Assembly (NCBI GenBank): GCA_900104375.1
Contig: LT629302.1
Location: forward strand, 2,816,001 to 2,880,000
Reading direction: 5' to 3'
From: Flavobacteriaceae bacterium MAR_2010_188
GTDB taxonomy: Bacteria; Bacteroidota; Bacteroidia; Flavobacteriales; Flavobacteriaceae
DNA length: 64,000 nt
Shown: positions 42,824 to 51,669 of the stretch, in pieces
How the letters are laid out: each line of letters starts with the position of its first letter
Numbering within the stretch: position 1 is the first letter of the stretch
Program-made: the position numbers and the translations under genes
The notes under the pieces: generated by a model
What the model saw: only the letters and a program-made list of their open reading frames with translations
What the model was told of the DNA's origin: nothing
Databases searched by the model: none

Positions 42824-43482
42824 TCCTTCGCAGCGATTTCCATGATTTCGTCAGAAATTATAATCTGTTTCTCATATTGATGTTTGGCGAGATACAACAT
42901 ACAATCTACAATCTGCTTTGCCGTTATAGGACGGTATTTTTTTAAATCTCCAATCATTATCGGCGAGAGCAAATCCATAACCGCACCACCTATTTTTTCA
43001 CCTAAGCGAGTTTTCTCTCTATCGCCCTTTATCAAAGATGGCCTCAAGATATAAGTTTTATTAACCTTGGCGTTAATTACTTCTTTTTCCATTTCACCTT
43101 TGGTCCTATTGTAGAAAATCCGACTATTTTCATCAGCTCCCATAGAAGACATGACCATAAAGGTATTAATTCCATTGGCTTTAGAAATGTTAGCCGCTTT
43201 TACCGGAATGCCTTTATCTATCTTTTGATAGGTTTTTTTGTCCGGAGTTTTGGATTTAGTGGTTCCGATACAACAGAAAACGATATCTGCCTTAAATTGA
43301 TCTTTATAATTTTCGAGAGCAAAAAGATCAACCAGTGTTTCTTTTAATTTTGGATGATTAATTCCGCAGCTATTTCGGCCAAAGACCAAAACAGAATCAT
43401 ACACTTCATTCTCTAGCAATTTATTTAAGAGCAAACCACCAGTAAGACCTGTGGCGCCCAATACAATCGCGGATTTTCCCAT
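42820..43482 (-). CDS. NAD(P)H-binding protein, HTATIP2/atypical SDR-like
   Basis: A 220-residue atypical short-chain dehydrogenase. The nucleotide motif GATGLTGGLLL (about residues 9-19) is at the N-terminus, and VFCCIGTTKSKTPDK and FMVMSSMGADENSRIFYNRTKGEMEKEV (with the YxxxK-like pair) fit the HTATIP2/YwnB group. ILRPSLIKGDRE is also typical. The substrate is unknown. It overlaps the downstream CYTH gene by four bases. The upstream gap (43483-43726) contains no gene. Confidence 0.88.
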   Translation of the reverse strand: MGKSAIVLGATGLTGGLLLNKLLENEVYDSVLVFGRNSCGINHPKLKETLVDLFALENYKDQFKADIVFCCIGTTKSKTPDKKTYQKIDKGIPVKAANISKANGINTFMVMSSMGADENSRIFYNRTKGEMEKEVINAKVNKTYILRPSLIKGDREKTRLGEKIGGAVMDLLSPIMIGDLKKYRPITAKQIVDCMLYLAKHQYEKQIIISDEIMEIAAKE

Positions 43483-43726
43483 TTATCTTTTGATTTTTAT
43501 AAAGATACATTGTAATATTCTAAAAACTATAAAATCATGACCAATCCCAAAATTAACATGTTAAGGGAAATGTGTCTCGCGTATATGTCTAAGGCCGCAC
43601 AACTCACTTCTCATGTTTACATTTTACTTCTCACATCTTAGGTCATACGTCTTAAGTCATTTAAAAAAAGATATCATAATTTTGTTTGAAGATCTGGCTT
43701 GTATCTTAAGTTTGAAATGAACGAAA
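43483..43726. other. Intergenic region with iterated words and the dinB promoter
   Basis: No gene is seen. At about 43570-43665 short words such as CACTTCTCA, TTACTTCTCACATCTTA, GTCATACGTCTTAAGTCAT recur, similar in style to the iterated spacers at 4.57 and 16.5 kb. The right end carries the dinB promoter. Confidence 0.5.
43682..43714 (+). promoter_or_regulatory. dinB promoter
   Basis: TTG (43682-43684), 22 bp, TAAGTTTG (43707-43714), 12 bp before the dinB ATG. A second -7-like TAATTTTG overlaps the TTG. The leader would be at most a few bases. I see no LexA-type site that I can name. Confidence 0.55.
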
Positions 43727-44827
43727 ATGAACGAAAAACTTCCATTTAGAAAGATAATCCACGTAGATATGGATGCTTTCTACGCTTCCGTTGAGCAAAT
43801 GGATAATCCTGAACTAAGAGGAAAACCGATTGCAGTTGGTGGTAGTTCCAAACGTGGCGTGGTTAGCGCCGCAAGTTATGAAGCAAGGAAATTCGGGGTT
43901 AGGAGCGCCATGAGCGGAATGCAAGCAAGACGGAACTGCCCAGAACTCATATTTGTAAAGACAAGATTCGACCGTTATCGTGAAATATCCAATCAGATTA
44001 GAGCGATTTTTTATGATTTTACGGATTTGGTAGAACCTTTATCATTAGATGAAGCTTATCTCGATGTTACCCAAAACAAAATCGGGCATCCCTCGGCCAG
44101 TATCATTGCAAAAAAGATTAGAAAGCGGATTTTAGATGAAGTTGGTCTTACTGCTTCAGCCGGGATTTCCATCAATAAATTTATCGCCAAAGTTGCCAGC
44201 GATTATAATAAACCCAATGGCCAAAAGACGGTAAATCCTGAAGAGGTTGAAGAATTTCTTGAAGCTCTGGACATCAGAAAGTTTTACGGAGTAGGAAAGG
44301 TTACTGCGGAAAAAATGTATCAGCTCGGAATTTTCACGGGAAAAGATTTAAAAGCAAGAAGTCTAGAATTTCTTGAGGAGAATTTCGGTAAATCTGGAAG
44401 CTATTATTACGAAGTTGTTAGAGGCATTCATAGAAGCGAAGTAAAACCGAATAGAATAAGAAAATCCTTGGCCGCCGAAAGAACCTTCAACGAAAATCTT
44501 TCCAGCGAAATTTTTATGCTAGAGAAATTGAATATTATTGCCGAAGAAGTTTCTAAGCGCCTAGTTAAAGGAGATGTAAAAGGGAAAACCATCACCTTAA
44601 AGATTAAGTACAGTGATTTTACCTTACAGACGCGGAGCAAGACGATAAACAAATACGTCTCGGATAAAAAACAAATTCTTAGGATCGCAGAACAACTTCT
44701 TTATCAAGAGAAATTAAAGGATTCGGTAAGGTTGCTGGGAATTTCGCTGTCAAATTTAAATACCGAAAAGGAGGAAAAATTAGAAGAACAAGATATTGTA
44801 AGTGAACAGTTAGAATTTGAGTTTTAG
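43727..44827 (+). CDS. dinB: DNA polymerase IV DinB
   Basis: A 366-residue Y-family translesion polymerase. Catalytic carboxylates are in HVDMDAFYASVEQ (about residue 11) and SLDEAYLDVT (about 104). The helix-hairpin-helix region FYGVGKVTAEKMYQLGI and the little-finger domain follow. The extreme C-terminus (DIVSEQLEFEF) resembles a beta-clamp-binding tail (QLxF). The start at 43727 is preferred; an ATG at 43717 is out of frame. It is a single gene with its own promoter. Confidence 0.96.
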   Translation: MNEKLPFRKIIHVDMDAFYASVEQMDNPELRGKPIAVGGSSKRGVVSAASYEARKFGVRSAMSGMQARRNCPELIFVKTRFDRYREISNQIRAIFYDFTDLVEPLSLDEAYLDVTQNKIGHPSASIIAKKIRKRILDEVGLTASAGISINKFIAKVASDYNKPNGQKTVNPEEVEEFLEALDIRKFYGVGKVTAEKMYQLGIFTGKDLKARSLEFLEENFGKSGSYYYEVVRGIHRSEVKPNRIRKSLAAERTFNENLSSEIFMLEKLNIIAEEVSKRLVKGDVKGKTITLKIKYSDFTLQTRSKTINKYVSDKKQILRIAEQLLYQEKLKDSVRLLGISLSNLNTEKEEKLEEQDIVSEQLEFEF

Positions 44828-45139
44828 CATCTCAAAATGCAATTAAAAGTTATTTTAATGCTAAATGAATTGTATTATTAGCCAATAAGGTTATTTGAAA
44901 ACTACAAGGCCTTCAAAATAAAAGAGTTTTGCAAAATTCTTAAAGTTAAAACTCGATTTATTGAAATTATCTAGACAATGATTGAGAGCAAATTACAATT
45001 CAACAAAAAAAATGGTTTGTCAGTTAGTTACAATCAAGTCTTGGTTCTTTGTTCTATCAGCGCAGCGCCTGCCTGCCGGTAGGCAGGGTCTTGATTCTTT
45101 ATCAATCAAAATGATAGAATTTGCTCTAACAAAAAGTGT
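44828..45139. other. Gene-free gap containing a GC-rich palindrome
   Basis: A 312-bp gap between convergent dinB and the thioredoxin-like gene with no gene on either strand (a plus-strand frame here is the shadow of the latter). From about 45020, words like TCTTGGTTCTTTGTTCT and TCTTGATTCTTTATCA flank the palindrome at 45068-45087. I see no clear terminator for dinB. Confidence 0.6.
45068..45087. repeat. REP-like palindrome
   Basis: CCTGCCTGCCGGTAGGCAGG: 7-bp arms CCTGCCT / AGGCAGG around GCCGGT, strikingly GC-rich in an AT-rich gap. Repeats of this type are scattered in flavobacterial genomes from what I recall. The half-word CTGCCTAGGCAG at 50909-50920 is similar. Confidence 0.7.
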
Positions 45140-45583
45140 TTATAGTGCTTTCACCGTAGTGCCAGTCAATTGCTCCATTACATTTTTCCTTTTATATAAC
45201 TTGCCTTCAACTTCCTTTATTTTGTCTCCGTTACTATTAACGACGATCATCGCAGGAAACGCTTCGGTTTCATATTTATCGGAAAGCATTTGGTATTGCT
45301 TAATTTCTTTGGCTTCCCCTTCACAACCTTCGGTAGGTAAATCTAAAACGTAAGTGACGTATTTAGAATCGGTATAGGTCACAAAATCATCTGATTCCAA
45401 AACCCTTTTTCTCATATCTCGAGAGGTGACGCACCATTCGCTGCCAGTTACTAAAATAAGAATATCCTTATTATTTGCTTGGGCTTTTTGCTGGGCTTCT
45501 TCCCAATTAGAAGTTACTAGATTGTCTTGCCCAAAAAAAAGTTGGGTGCTCATTAAGAATACAAGTAGGTAGAAATATTTCAT
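45140..45583 (-). CDS. Thioredoxin-fold protein with atypical active site
   Basis: A 147-residue exported protein (signal peptide MKYFYLLVFLMSTQLFFGQ). The thioredoxin-like core is WEEAQQKAQANNKDILILVTGSEWCVTSRDMRKRVL, with WCVTS where WCxxC is expected, so the second redox cysteine is replaced by Ser. YETEAFPAMIVVNSNGDKI holds the cis-Pro loop. DUF255/thioredoxin-7-like proteins with one Cys are known. A simple disulfide exchange role is doubtful; a periplasmic reductase or chaperone role remains possible. The gene is alone. Confidence 0.85.
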   Translation of the reverse strand: MKYFYLLVFLMSTQLFFGQDNLVTSNWEEAQQKAQANNKDILILVTGSEWCVTSRDMRKRVLESDDFVTYTDSKYVTYVLDLPTEGCEGEAKEIKQYQMLSDKYETEAFPAMIVVNSNGDKIKEVEGKLYKRKNVMEQLTGTTVKAL

Positions 45584-45763
45584 GACTAATTTAGATTTGG
45601 AATTCTAAACTAGCGGATTCATTTCATTACCAGATAACTATACCTCTCATCTACTCGAATTTTCGTTAAAAAAAACTCGCGTGCAATTTTTACCGATTAA
45701 AGAATAGGCAATTTTAAAGATTCAAAAAGGTGAAGTAGAATGTAATTGAACTTCTCTTACTAC

Positions 45764-47206
45764 TTATAAACTACAGTTTGTGATTTCTGTAACTCTCAAA
45801 GTGTTAACCATACCTTTCGCTTGTATCGGCATTGCGGCAAGACTAATAAGCATGTCGCCAACGTCCAAATATCCTTTTTTACAAGCGATATCATTTACGT
45901 CATCAATAGTTTCATCAGTACTAACAAATCTGTCATAATAAAATGCATGAACTCCCCACAACATACTTAGTTGGGTAAGGATTCTTCGGTTTGAAGTAAA
46001 AACCAGAATATGGGCCGAAGGTCTCCAGGCACTAATCTGAAATGCCGTATAACCACTATTGGTCAAGGTCGAAATCGCCTTCGCATTTATTTCATTGGCC
46101 ATATGGGCAGCATGATAGCAAATCGATTTTGTGATGTAACGCTTGGTTCTAATGTGCGGAGGCGATTGAGGTACCTTAATTAACGGTGAATCTTCTACAC
46201 TCCTAATTATACTCGCCATTTGCTTAATAACCTGAATAGGATAACTACCAACTGAGGTTTCACCAGATAACATAACTGCGTCTGCACCATCCATTACGGA
46301 ATTGGCGACATCATTGACTTCTGCCCTGGTAGGGGTTAAACTAGAAATCATCGTTTCCATCATTTGGGTTGCGATGATTACAGGAATTCTAGCACGTTTC
46401 GCGGTTAATACCAATTGCTTTTGAATCAATGGAACTTCTTCCGCTGGAATTTCTACTCCCAAATCTCCACGTGCAACCATAAGACCGTCACAATAGGCAA
46501 CAATTTTATCTATGTTTTCAACTGCTTCAGGTTTTTCAATCTTAGCAATAATCGGAATCTTGTATTCGCTATGTTCTTTAATAAGGTCTGAAAGCTGAAT
46601 TAAATCTTCAGCGTGTCGAACAAATGAAAGTGCCATCCAATCTACTTTTAGACTAATCGCAAAAATAGCATCCTCAATATCCTTTTCAGTTAGAGCGGGT
46701 TGAGAGATTGATGTGTTCGGAAGGTTTACACCTTTTTTGGACTTTAACGGTCCACCTTGTATAACTCTTGCTTTAACTTCAGATTTACCATCGGTTGAAA
46801 CTACTTCAAAAATGAGTTTACCATCATCTAGTAAAATCCTTTCACCTGGCTTGGCATCCTGCGGAAAATTGTCGTAGGTCATATAGACCCTTTCCTTGGT
46901 GCCTTCAAAACGCTTACCGGTAGCAAAGATAATTTCGTCTCCTTCGTTGACCACTACTTCTCCTTTCATTACCCCAACTCTAAGTTTTGGGCCTTGTAGG
47001 TCGGCAAGGATTGCAGCATTATAGCCAAATTCTTCATTAAGCTCACGGATCATTCCGATTCTTTCTGTAACGGCATCGTAATCTGCATGAGAAAAATTTA
47101 CCCTAAAGACATCGACGCCTGCATCGAGCATTCCTTTTAGAACTTCTTTTGTACTTGTTGCAGGTCCTAGGGTTGCAACTATCTTTGTCTTTTTACGTTT
47201 AAGCAT
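45764..47206 (-). CDS. pyk: Pyruvate kinase
   Basis: The 480-residue glycolytic enzyme that makes pyruvate and ATP from phosphoenolpyruvate. Characteristic segments: KIVATLGPATSTKEVL at the start, FRVNFSHAD, the B domain, IPIIAKIEKPEAVENIDKIV with the catalytic Lys, MVARGDLGVEIPAEEVPLIQK and MDGADAVMLSGETSVGSYP. Length is normal. It is the last gene of acpP-fabF-rnc-IPExxxVDY-pyk and starts 7 bp after its neighbour's stop. Confidence 0.98.
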   Translation of the reverse strand: MLKRKKTKIVATLGPATSTKEVLKGMLDAGVDVFRVNFSHADYDAVTERIGMIRELNEEFGYNAAILADLQGPKLRVGVMKGEVVVNEGDEIIFATGKRFEGTKERVYMTYDNFPQDAKPGERILLDDGKLIFEVVSTDGKSEVKARVIQGGPLKSKKGVNLPNTSISQPALTEKDIEDAIFAISLKVDWMALSFVRHAEDLIQLSDLIKEHSEYKIPIIAKIEKPEAVENIDKIVAYCDGLMVARGDLGVEIPAEEVPLIQKQLVLTAKRARIPVIIATQMMETMISSLTPTRAEVNDVANSVMDGADAVMLSGETSVGSYPIQVIKQMASIIRSVEDSPLIKVPQSPPHIRTKRYITKSICYHAAHMANEINAKAISTLTNSGYTAFQISAWRPSAHILVFTSNRRILTQLSMLWGVHAFYYDRFVSTDETIDDVNDIACKKGYLDVGDMLISLAAMPIQAKGMVNTLRVTEITNCSL

Positions 47207-47213
47207 ATTATGT

Positions 47214-47693
47214 TTAGAAAATTAAGTGCTCCTTCGATTTTATTCTCGAAATGTCTACACTATAACTAGTTATTATTTGCGGTATAGTCTGTAATTTTTT
47301 TAAGCAATTCTGTTCCTGATTCTGCAATGATTCACAGGACATTTTTATAAGATAATCAACATTCTTTAATTCGGGCAGCAGGTGATATGTTTTTAACATT
47401 TGCTGAGACGCCTCGAAAAGAGAACCAGAACTCTGCAACATATCTACTTCCTTTTTACAGATGTTGCTAATTAAATTCCAGGTCGAGAATTGGGTCTCAT
47501 CTACCCACTCATATATTGAATACGATGCCGCAAAGTATTTATAATCCAAATCATGCGGCAAGCGCTCTAATTTTAGACCTAAGTATTTATTTAAAAGGTA
47601 AGCAAGTCGATAGTCTTGTAACCGACAATGGATTGCGATAAGACAATAACTTTCATCATAAAAGTCGTCTAATATCATTTTGTGCAATGCCAT
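47214..47693 (-). CDS. IPExxxVDY family protein
   Basis: A 159-residue protein of the IPExxxVDY family, restricted to Bacteroidota as far as I know. Recognisable segments are HKMILDDFYDESYCLIAIHCRLQDYRLAYLLNKYL, SYSIYEWVDETQFSTWNLISNICKKE and the C-terminal IPQIITSYSVDISRIKSKEHLIF. The function is unknown. The gene is regularly found between rnc and pyk, as here; 7 bp separate it from pyk, so they are co-transcribed. Confidence 0.9.
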   Translation of the reverse strand: MALHKMILDDFYDESYCLIAIHCRLQDYRLAYLLNKYLGLKLERLPHDLDYKYFAASYSIYEWVDETQFSTWNLISNICKKEVDMLQSSGSLFEASQQMLKTYHLLPELKNVDYLIKMSCESLQNQEQNCLKKLQTIPQIITSYSVDISRIKSKEHLIF

Positions 47694-47815
47694 AGTCTCA
47701 ATTCAATTAACTGTAAATATACCATATTATGGGTATAGTTAATAGAATCGGATCAATTCTTAATACGTATGTGAAGCGAAAACGATTAAGTAAAATTATA
47801 GAATAGATTGAAGAA

Positions 47816-48553
47816 TCAGTCTTTTGACATTTTATTTTGAAGCGCAAAATAGGCACGCTTGGCGGCTTTTTCTTCCGCTTTCTTTTTGGAAGTTGCCCGA
47901 GCCTTACCGATGACCTTATTATTGATTGAAAGTTTTACAGAAAAATGCTTAAGTTCATCGTTGCCGGTATCTTCATAAACATTGAAGTCGAAGGTTTTCT
48001 TTTCCTTCTGGCACCACTCAATCAGCAAACTTTTATAACTGATGATTTTACCTTCCAGCATTTCAATATCAACATGAGGGGAAATAACACGTTGATTGAT
48101 AAATTGTTCACATTTCTTATAACCTTGGTCTAAATAGATGGCGCCTACTAACGATTCAAAAAGATTACCGTGTATGTTATTTCCGAAGTTGTTTACAGGG
48201 ATACGACTTTCTACCATATCGATTAGATGAAGCTCCTTACCCAATTCATTTAAATGTTCTCGGCTCACGACCTTAGAACGCATCTTGGTAAGATAGCCTT
48301 CATCACCTTGGGGCACAGTTTTGTAGAGATAAGCGGCTATAACAGACCCAAGCATCGCATCGCCAACAAACTCTAAGCGTTCGTAGTTAAGGGTATTGCC
48401 TTCTTCGTCCTTAAGATTCATGGAGCGATGGGTAAAGGCTTTAATGTAGATTCCTTTAGACTTAGGTTTGAAGCCAATAATCTTCTCGAGCTTCAAAAAA
48501 AAATTCCCGTTGTCTTTAGAACGGGAATTTAATATGTTTTGAATGAATTTCAT
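47816..48553 (-). CDS. rnc: Ribonuclease III
   Basis: A 245-residue double-strand-specific endoribonuclease that processes rRNA and structured messages. The catalytic signature is NYERLEFVGDAMLGSVIAAYL (about residues 51-70), with the second acidic pair in NLFESLVGAIYLDQGY. The C-terminal double-stranded RNA-binding domain ends in ATSKKKAEEKAAKRAYFAL. It follows fabF by 7 bp. Confidence 0.97.
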   Translation of the reverse strand: MKFIQNILNSRSKDNGNFFLKLEKIIGFKPKSKGIYIKAFTHRSMNLKDEEGNTLNYERLEFVGDAMLGSVIAAYLYKTVPQGDEGYLTKMRSKVVSREHLNELGKELHLIDMVESRIPVNNFGNNIHGNLFESLVGAIYLDQGYKKCEQFINQRVISPHVDIEMLEGKIISYKSLLIEWCQKEKKTFDFNVYEDTGNDELKHFSVKLSINNKVIGKARATSKKKAEEKAAKRAYFALQNKMSKD

Positions 48554-48560
48554 TCAGTAT

Positions 48561-49811
48561 TTAATCGATTTTTTTGAATAGAACGCATGCGTTGTGACCG
48601 CCAAAACCAAAGGTATTGCTCATTGCCACATTAACTTCACGTTTTTGAGCCTTATTGAGGGTTAAATTTAATTCTGGGTCTATATTTTCATCTACAACTA
48701 CGTGGTTTATTGTTGGTGGCACAATTCCGTGCTTCATGGCAAGAATTGAAGCAATTGCTTCAATCGCGCCAGCCGCTCCTAACAAATGACCGGTCATAGA
48801 TTTTGTTGAATTTATAGCAATGTTTTTGGCGTGATCTCCAAAAACCTCCTTAATCGCTTTTAACTCTGCTACATCGCCCAAAGGTGTCGAAGTTCCGTGC
48901 GTGTTGATGTGATCAACCTCCTCTGGCTTAACTCCGGCATTCTTTAAACAGTTTCTCATAACTGCCATAACCCCGATTCCGTCAGGATGCGGGGCAGTCA
49001 TGTGATATGCATCAGAAGATAATCCACCACCTAGAACTTCGGCGTATATTTTCGCACCTCGGTTCTTAGCATGTTCATAATCTTCTAAAATAATAGCACC
49101 AGCACCTTCACCTAGGACAAAACCATCCCGGGTTGCGTCAAATGGACGCGATGCCGTTTTAGGACTTTCATTTCTGGTTGACAAGGCATGCATGGCATTA
49201 AATCCTCCCATACCCGCCTTGGTCACTGCGGCTTCACTCCCACCGGTAACAATAATATCACAATGCCCTAACCTTATATAATTAAGAGCATCAATCATTG
49301 CGTTTGCAGCAGATGCGCATGCAGATACCGTGGTATAGTTTGGGCCCATAAATCCATGTTTAATGGATATGTTTCCAGGAGCTATATCGGCAATCATCTT
49401 TGGAATAAAGAAAGGATTAAACCTAGGCGTACCGTCCCCAGCCGCAAAATTTAAAACTTCATCTTGAAATGTTTCAAGACCGCCAATACCTGCACCCCAT
49501 ATAACTCCAACCCTTAGTTTATCTACTTCGTCAAGATTTAACTTTGAATCAGCAATAGCTTCATCCGATGCGACCAACGCATACTGCGTAAAACGGTCCA
49601 TCTTACGAGCCTCTTTTCTGTCGAGAAATTCTAAGGGATCGAAATTTTTTAGTTCGCAGGCGAATTGAGTTTTAAACTTTTCAGCATCAAAATAAGTTAT
49701 TGGCCCAGCACCGCTCTCACCATTGATTAGGCCTTTCCAATACTCATCGATTGTGTTGCCAATTGGTGTTAGAGCACCTAAACCGGTAACTACTACTCGC
49801 CTTAATTCCAT
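48561..49811 (-). CDS. fabF: Beta-ketoacyl-ACP synthase II
   Basis: A 416-residue condensing enzyme of fatty-acid elongation. The catalytic Cys lies in TVSACASAANA (about residue 165), with the two His in NTHGTSTPLGD and STKSMTGHLLGAAG. GLGALTPIGNT at the start and SNTFGFGGHNA near the end are typical. It is 13 bp after acpP, its acyl-carrier substrate, and co-transcribed with it. Confidence 0.98.
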   Translation of the reverse strand: MELRRVVVTGLGALTPIGNTIDEYWKGLINGESGAGPITYFDAEKFKTQFACELKNFDPLEFLDRKEARKMDRFTQYALVASDEAIADSKLNLDEVDKLRVGVIWGAGIGGLETFQDEVLNFAAGDGTPRFNPFFIPKMIADIAPGNISIKHGFMGPNYTTVSACASAANAMIDALNYIRLGHCDIIVTGGSEAAVTKAGMGGFNAMHALSTRNESPKTASRPFDATRDGFVLGEGAGAIILEDYEHAKNRGAKIYAEVLGGGLSSDAYHMTAPHPDGIGVMAVMRNCLKNAGVKPEEVDHINTHGTSTPLGDVAELKAIKEVFGDHAKNIAINSTKSMTGHLLGAAGAIEAIASILAMKHGIVPPTINHVVVDENIDPELNLTLNKAQKREVNVAMSNTFGFGGHNACVLFKKID

Positions 49812-49824
49812 GAAATGGGATTGA

Positions 49825-50058
49825 TTATTTTGCTTCTTCTATATAGGAAATAGCTTGACCAACTGTAGCTATGTTTTCTGCTTGGTCGTCTGGTATTTGG
49901 ATGTCGAATTCTTTTTCGAATTCCATGATTAATTCTACAGTGTCTAAAGAATCTGCTCCCAAATCATTTGTGAAGCTAGCCTCTGTTACAACCTCGTTTT
50001 CATCGACACCTAATTTGTCTACGATAATCGCTTTTACTCTTGATGCAATGTCTGACAT
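49825..50058 (-). CDS. acpP: Acyl carrier protein
   Basis: A 77-residue ACP. The phosphopantetheine attachment Ser is in [13 protein letters not shown] (about residue 37), and the protein is acidic as expected. It carries acyl chains for FabF, encoded just downstream. A minus-strand TATTTTTG (50098-50091) upstream may be its -7 box. Confidence 0.98.
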   Translation of the reverse strand: MSDIASRVKAIIVDKLGVDENEVVTEASFTNDLGADSLDTVELIMEFEKEFDIQIPDDQAENIATVGQAISYIEEAK

Positions 50059-50324
50059 AATCTTTTAATTTTTAAATTTTAATTAGGAGGCAAAAATAAA
50101 AAACTTTATTTTAAAACCGACCGTTACATATAAAATGTGATGGTAATTTACTAAAATAACAGCTAACTATTCTAAAGTGCCTTCTAATTGTTAATAATAT
50201 TTGTTTTAACAGGATACAGCTTATAATTTTACAAAAAAACTAAACCAAAATATTGTTGCAGGACATTCTCTATCGATTGAAACCTCAATGACATTTGGTA
50301 ATTGACTCTAAAGTAATTAATTGG

Positions 50325-50903
50325 ATGAAACGTGTTGTAATCTTTGCTTCCGGAAGTGGAAGTAACGCCGAAAATATAATAAAGTTTTTTAGCAACAGTA
50401 AAACTGCCTCTGTTGTTCTTGTCCTAACGAACAATCCGCATGCCAAAGTTTTAGAGCGCTGCAAGGTTCTAGGAACTAGCGCAATTTCATTTAACAGCAC
50501 TTCTTTTTACAAAACCGACCATATAAAGTTGCTTCTAGAATCTCTTAAGCCCGATTTGATTGTGCTCGCCGGATTTCTATGGAAATTCCCCAGCAACCTC
50601 TTAGAGGCTTTTCCTGATAAAGTAATCAATGTCCATCCAGCCCTTTTACCCAATTATGGAGGAAAGGGGATGTATGGTAAGCATGTTCATGAAGCTATTA
50701 TTAATAACAAGGAGCAAGAATCTGGTATCACTATCCATTATGTAAATGCAAACTATGATGAAGGAAATATAATCTTTCAAGCTAAATGTACAATCGACGA
50801 AATGGATACTGCGGATAATTTGGCGTACAAGATTCACGGATTGGAAATGGAACATTTTCCAAAAGTGATAGAGAAGTTGTTAGAAACAGAAAGTAATCAA
50901 TAA
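50325..50903 (+). CDS. purN: Phosphoribosylglycinamide formyltransferase PurN
   Basis: A 192-residue GAR transformylase (third step of purine synthesis, with 10-formyl-THF). The start is taken at MKRVVIFASGSGSNAENI (50325), the family's normal N-terminus. Catalytic motifs are NVHPALLPNYGGKGMYGKHVHEA (Asn and His) and the late Asp in YVNANYDEGNIIFQ. Divergent from acpP. The RNase H gene follows 25 bp later, and a PurF-type gene lies two genes on, so this is a partial purine cluster. Confidence 0.95.
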   Translation: MKRVVIFASGSGSNAENIIKFFSNSKTASVVLVLTNNPHAKVLERCKVLGTSAISFNSTSFYKTDHIKLLLESLKPDLIVLAGFLWKFPSNLLEAFPDKVINVHPALLPNYGGKGMYGKHVHEAIINNKEQESGITIHYVNANYDEGNIIFQAKCTIDEMDTADNLAYKIHGLEMEHFPKVIEKLLETESNQ

Positions 50904-50908
50904 GATGT

Positions 50909-50920
50909 CTGCCTAGGCAG
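50909..50920. repeat. Perfect 12-bp palindrome CTGCCTAGGCAG
   Basis: It lies between the purN stop and the RNase H start. It resembles half of the REP-like palindrome at 45068-45087 (CTGCC / GGCAG) and could be a remnant of the same element. Confidence 0.5.
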
Positions 50921-50928
50921 CCGTGAGG

Positions 50929-51570
50929 ATGAGTAAAAAGAAAAAGAAATTTTATACGGTTTGGAAAGGTCATCATACCGGGGTGTTCGAAACATGGGAC
51001 GACTGTAAGGCACAGATAAAAGATTACAAAGGCGCTCTCTACAAATCCTTTCCAACTTTTGCGGAAGCTAAAAGCGCCCTGAACGGAAACTACAAGGACC
51101 ATGTTGGAAAGGCCAAAAAATTTACGAGCGGTCTTAGTGACATTCAACTTAAAAAAATTGGCGAACCTAATTACCGATCTATTTCTGTAGATGCTGCCGT
51201 AAGCGGTAATCCGGGAAAGATGGAATATCGTGGGGTCGACACAAAATCAAAAAAAGAACTATTTAAGCAAGGACCTTTTCCTGAAGGCACTAATAATATT
51301 GGGGAATTCTTGGCAATTGTACATGCCTTGGCTTTATTGAAAAAGAAGGATTCCGATTTATTTATTTATACCGATTCTAAGACTGCGATGAGCTGGGTAA
51401 GGAAGAAAACCTGTAATACCAAATTGGTTAGGAGCAGCAAGAATGAAGAATTATTTCAATTAATTGAAAGAGCGTTAAGCTGGTTAAATACCAATACATA
51501 CTCTACAAAAGTGGTAAAGTGGGAAACAAAAGCTTGGGGTGAGGTACCTGCCGATTTTGGCAGAAAATAA
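50929..51570 (+). CDS. Ribonuclease H1-type protein with viroplasmin domain
   Basis: A 213-residue protein. The N-terminal 45 residues form a viroplasmin/HBD domain (KKFYTVWKGHHTGVFETWDDCKAQIKDYKGALYKSFPTFAEA) that grips RNA-DNA hybrids. The RNase H domain shows the catalytic set: Asp in SVDAAVSGNPG, Glu in NNIGEFLAIVHAL, Asp in IYTDSKTAM and the last Asp in PADFG. It removes RNA from hybrids. I use ATG 50929; a GTG six bases earlier is also possible. The gene follows purN closely but has no purine role. Confidence 0.93.
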   Translation: MSKKKKKFYTVWKGHHTGVFETWDDCKAQIKDYKGALYKSFPTFAEAKSALNGNYKDHVGKAKKFTSGLSDIQLKKIGEPNYRSISVDAAVSGNPGKMEYRGVDTKSKKELFKQGPFPEGTNNIGEFLAIVHALALLKKKDSDLFIYTDSKTAMSWVRKKTCNTKLVRSSKNEELFQLIERALSWLNTNTYSTKVVKWETKAWGEVPADFGRK

Positions 51571-51617
51571 ACTTCTATTCTTCAACCGCACAAAGCTCAT
51601 AAACGTATATTAAAATA

Positions 51618-51649
51618 TTGGTCAATTGAATCCTAATGCATTATTTTTG
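51618..51649 (+). promoter_or_regulatory. Promoter of the PfkB kinase gene
   Basis: TTG (51618-51620), 21 bp, TATTTTTG (51642-51649), 20 bp before the ATG. It matches the phylum consensus well. Confidence 0.65.
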
Positions 51650-51669
51650 CAGCAAATTAAAAGCCTGTT

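Noticed and set aside
44982-45353. A 123-codon plus-strand frame covering the gap and the thioredoxin-like gene.
   Set aside because: It runs through the GC palindrome and opposes a clear exported protein; it has no family features.
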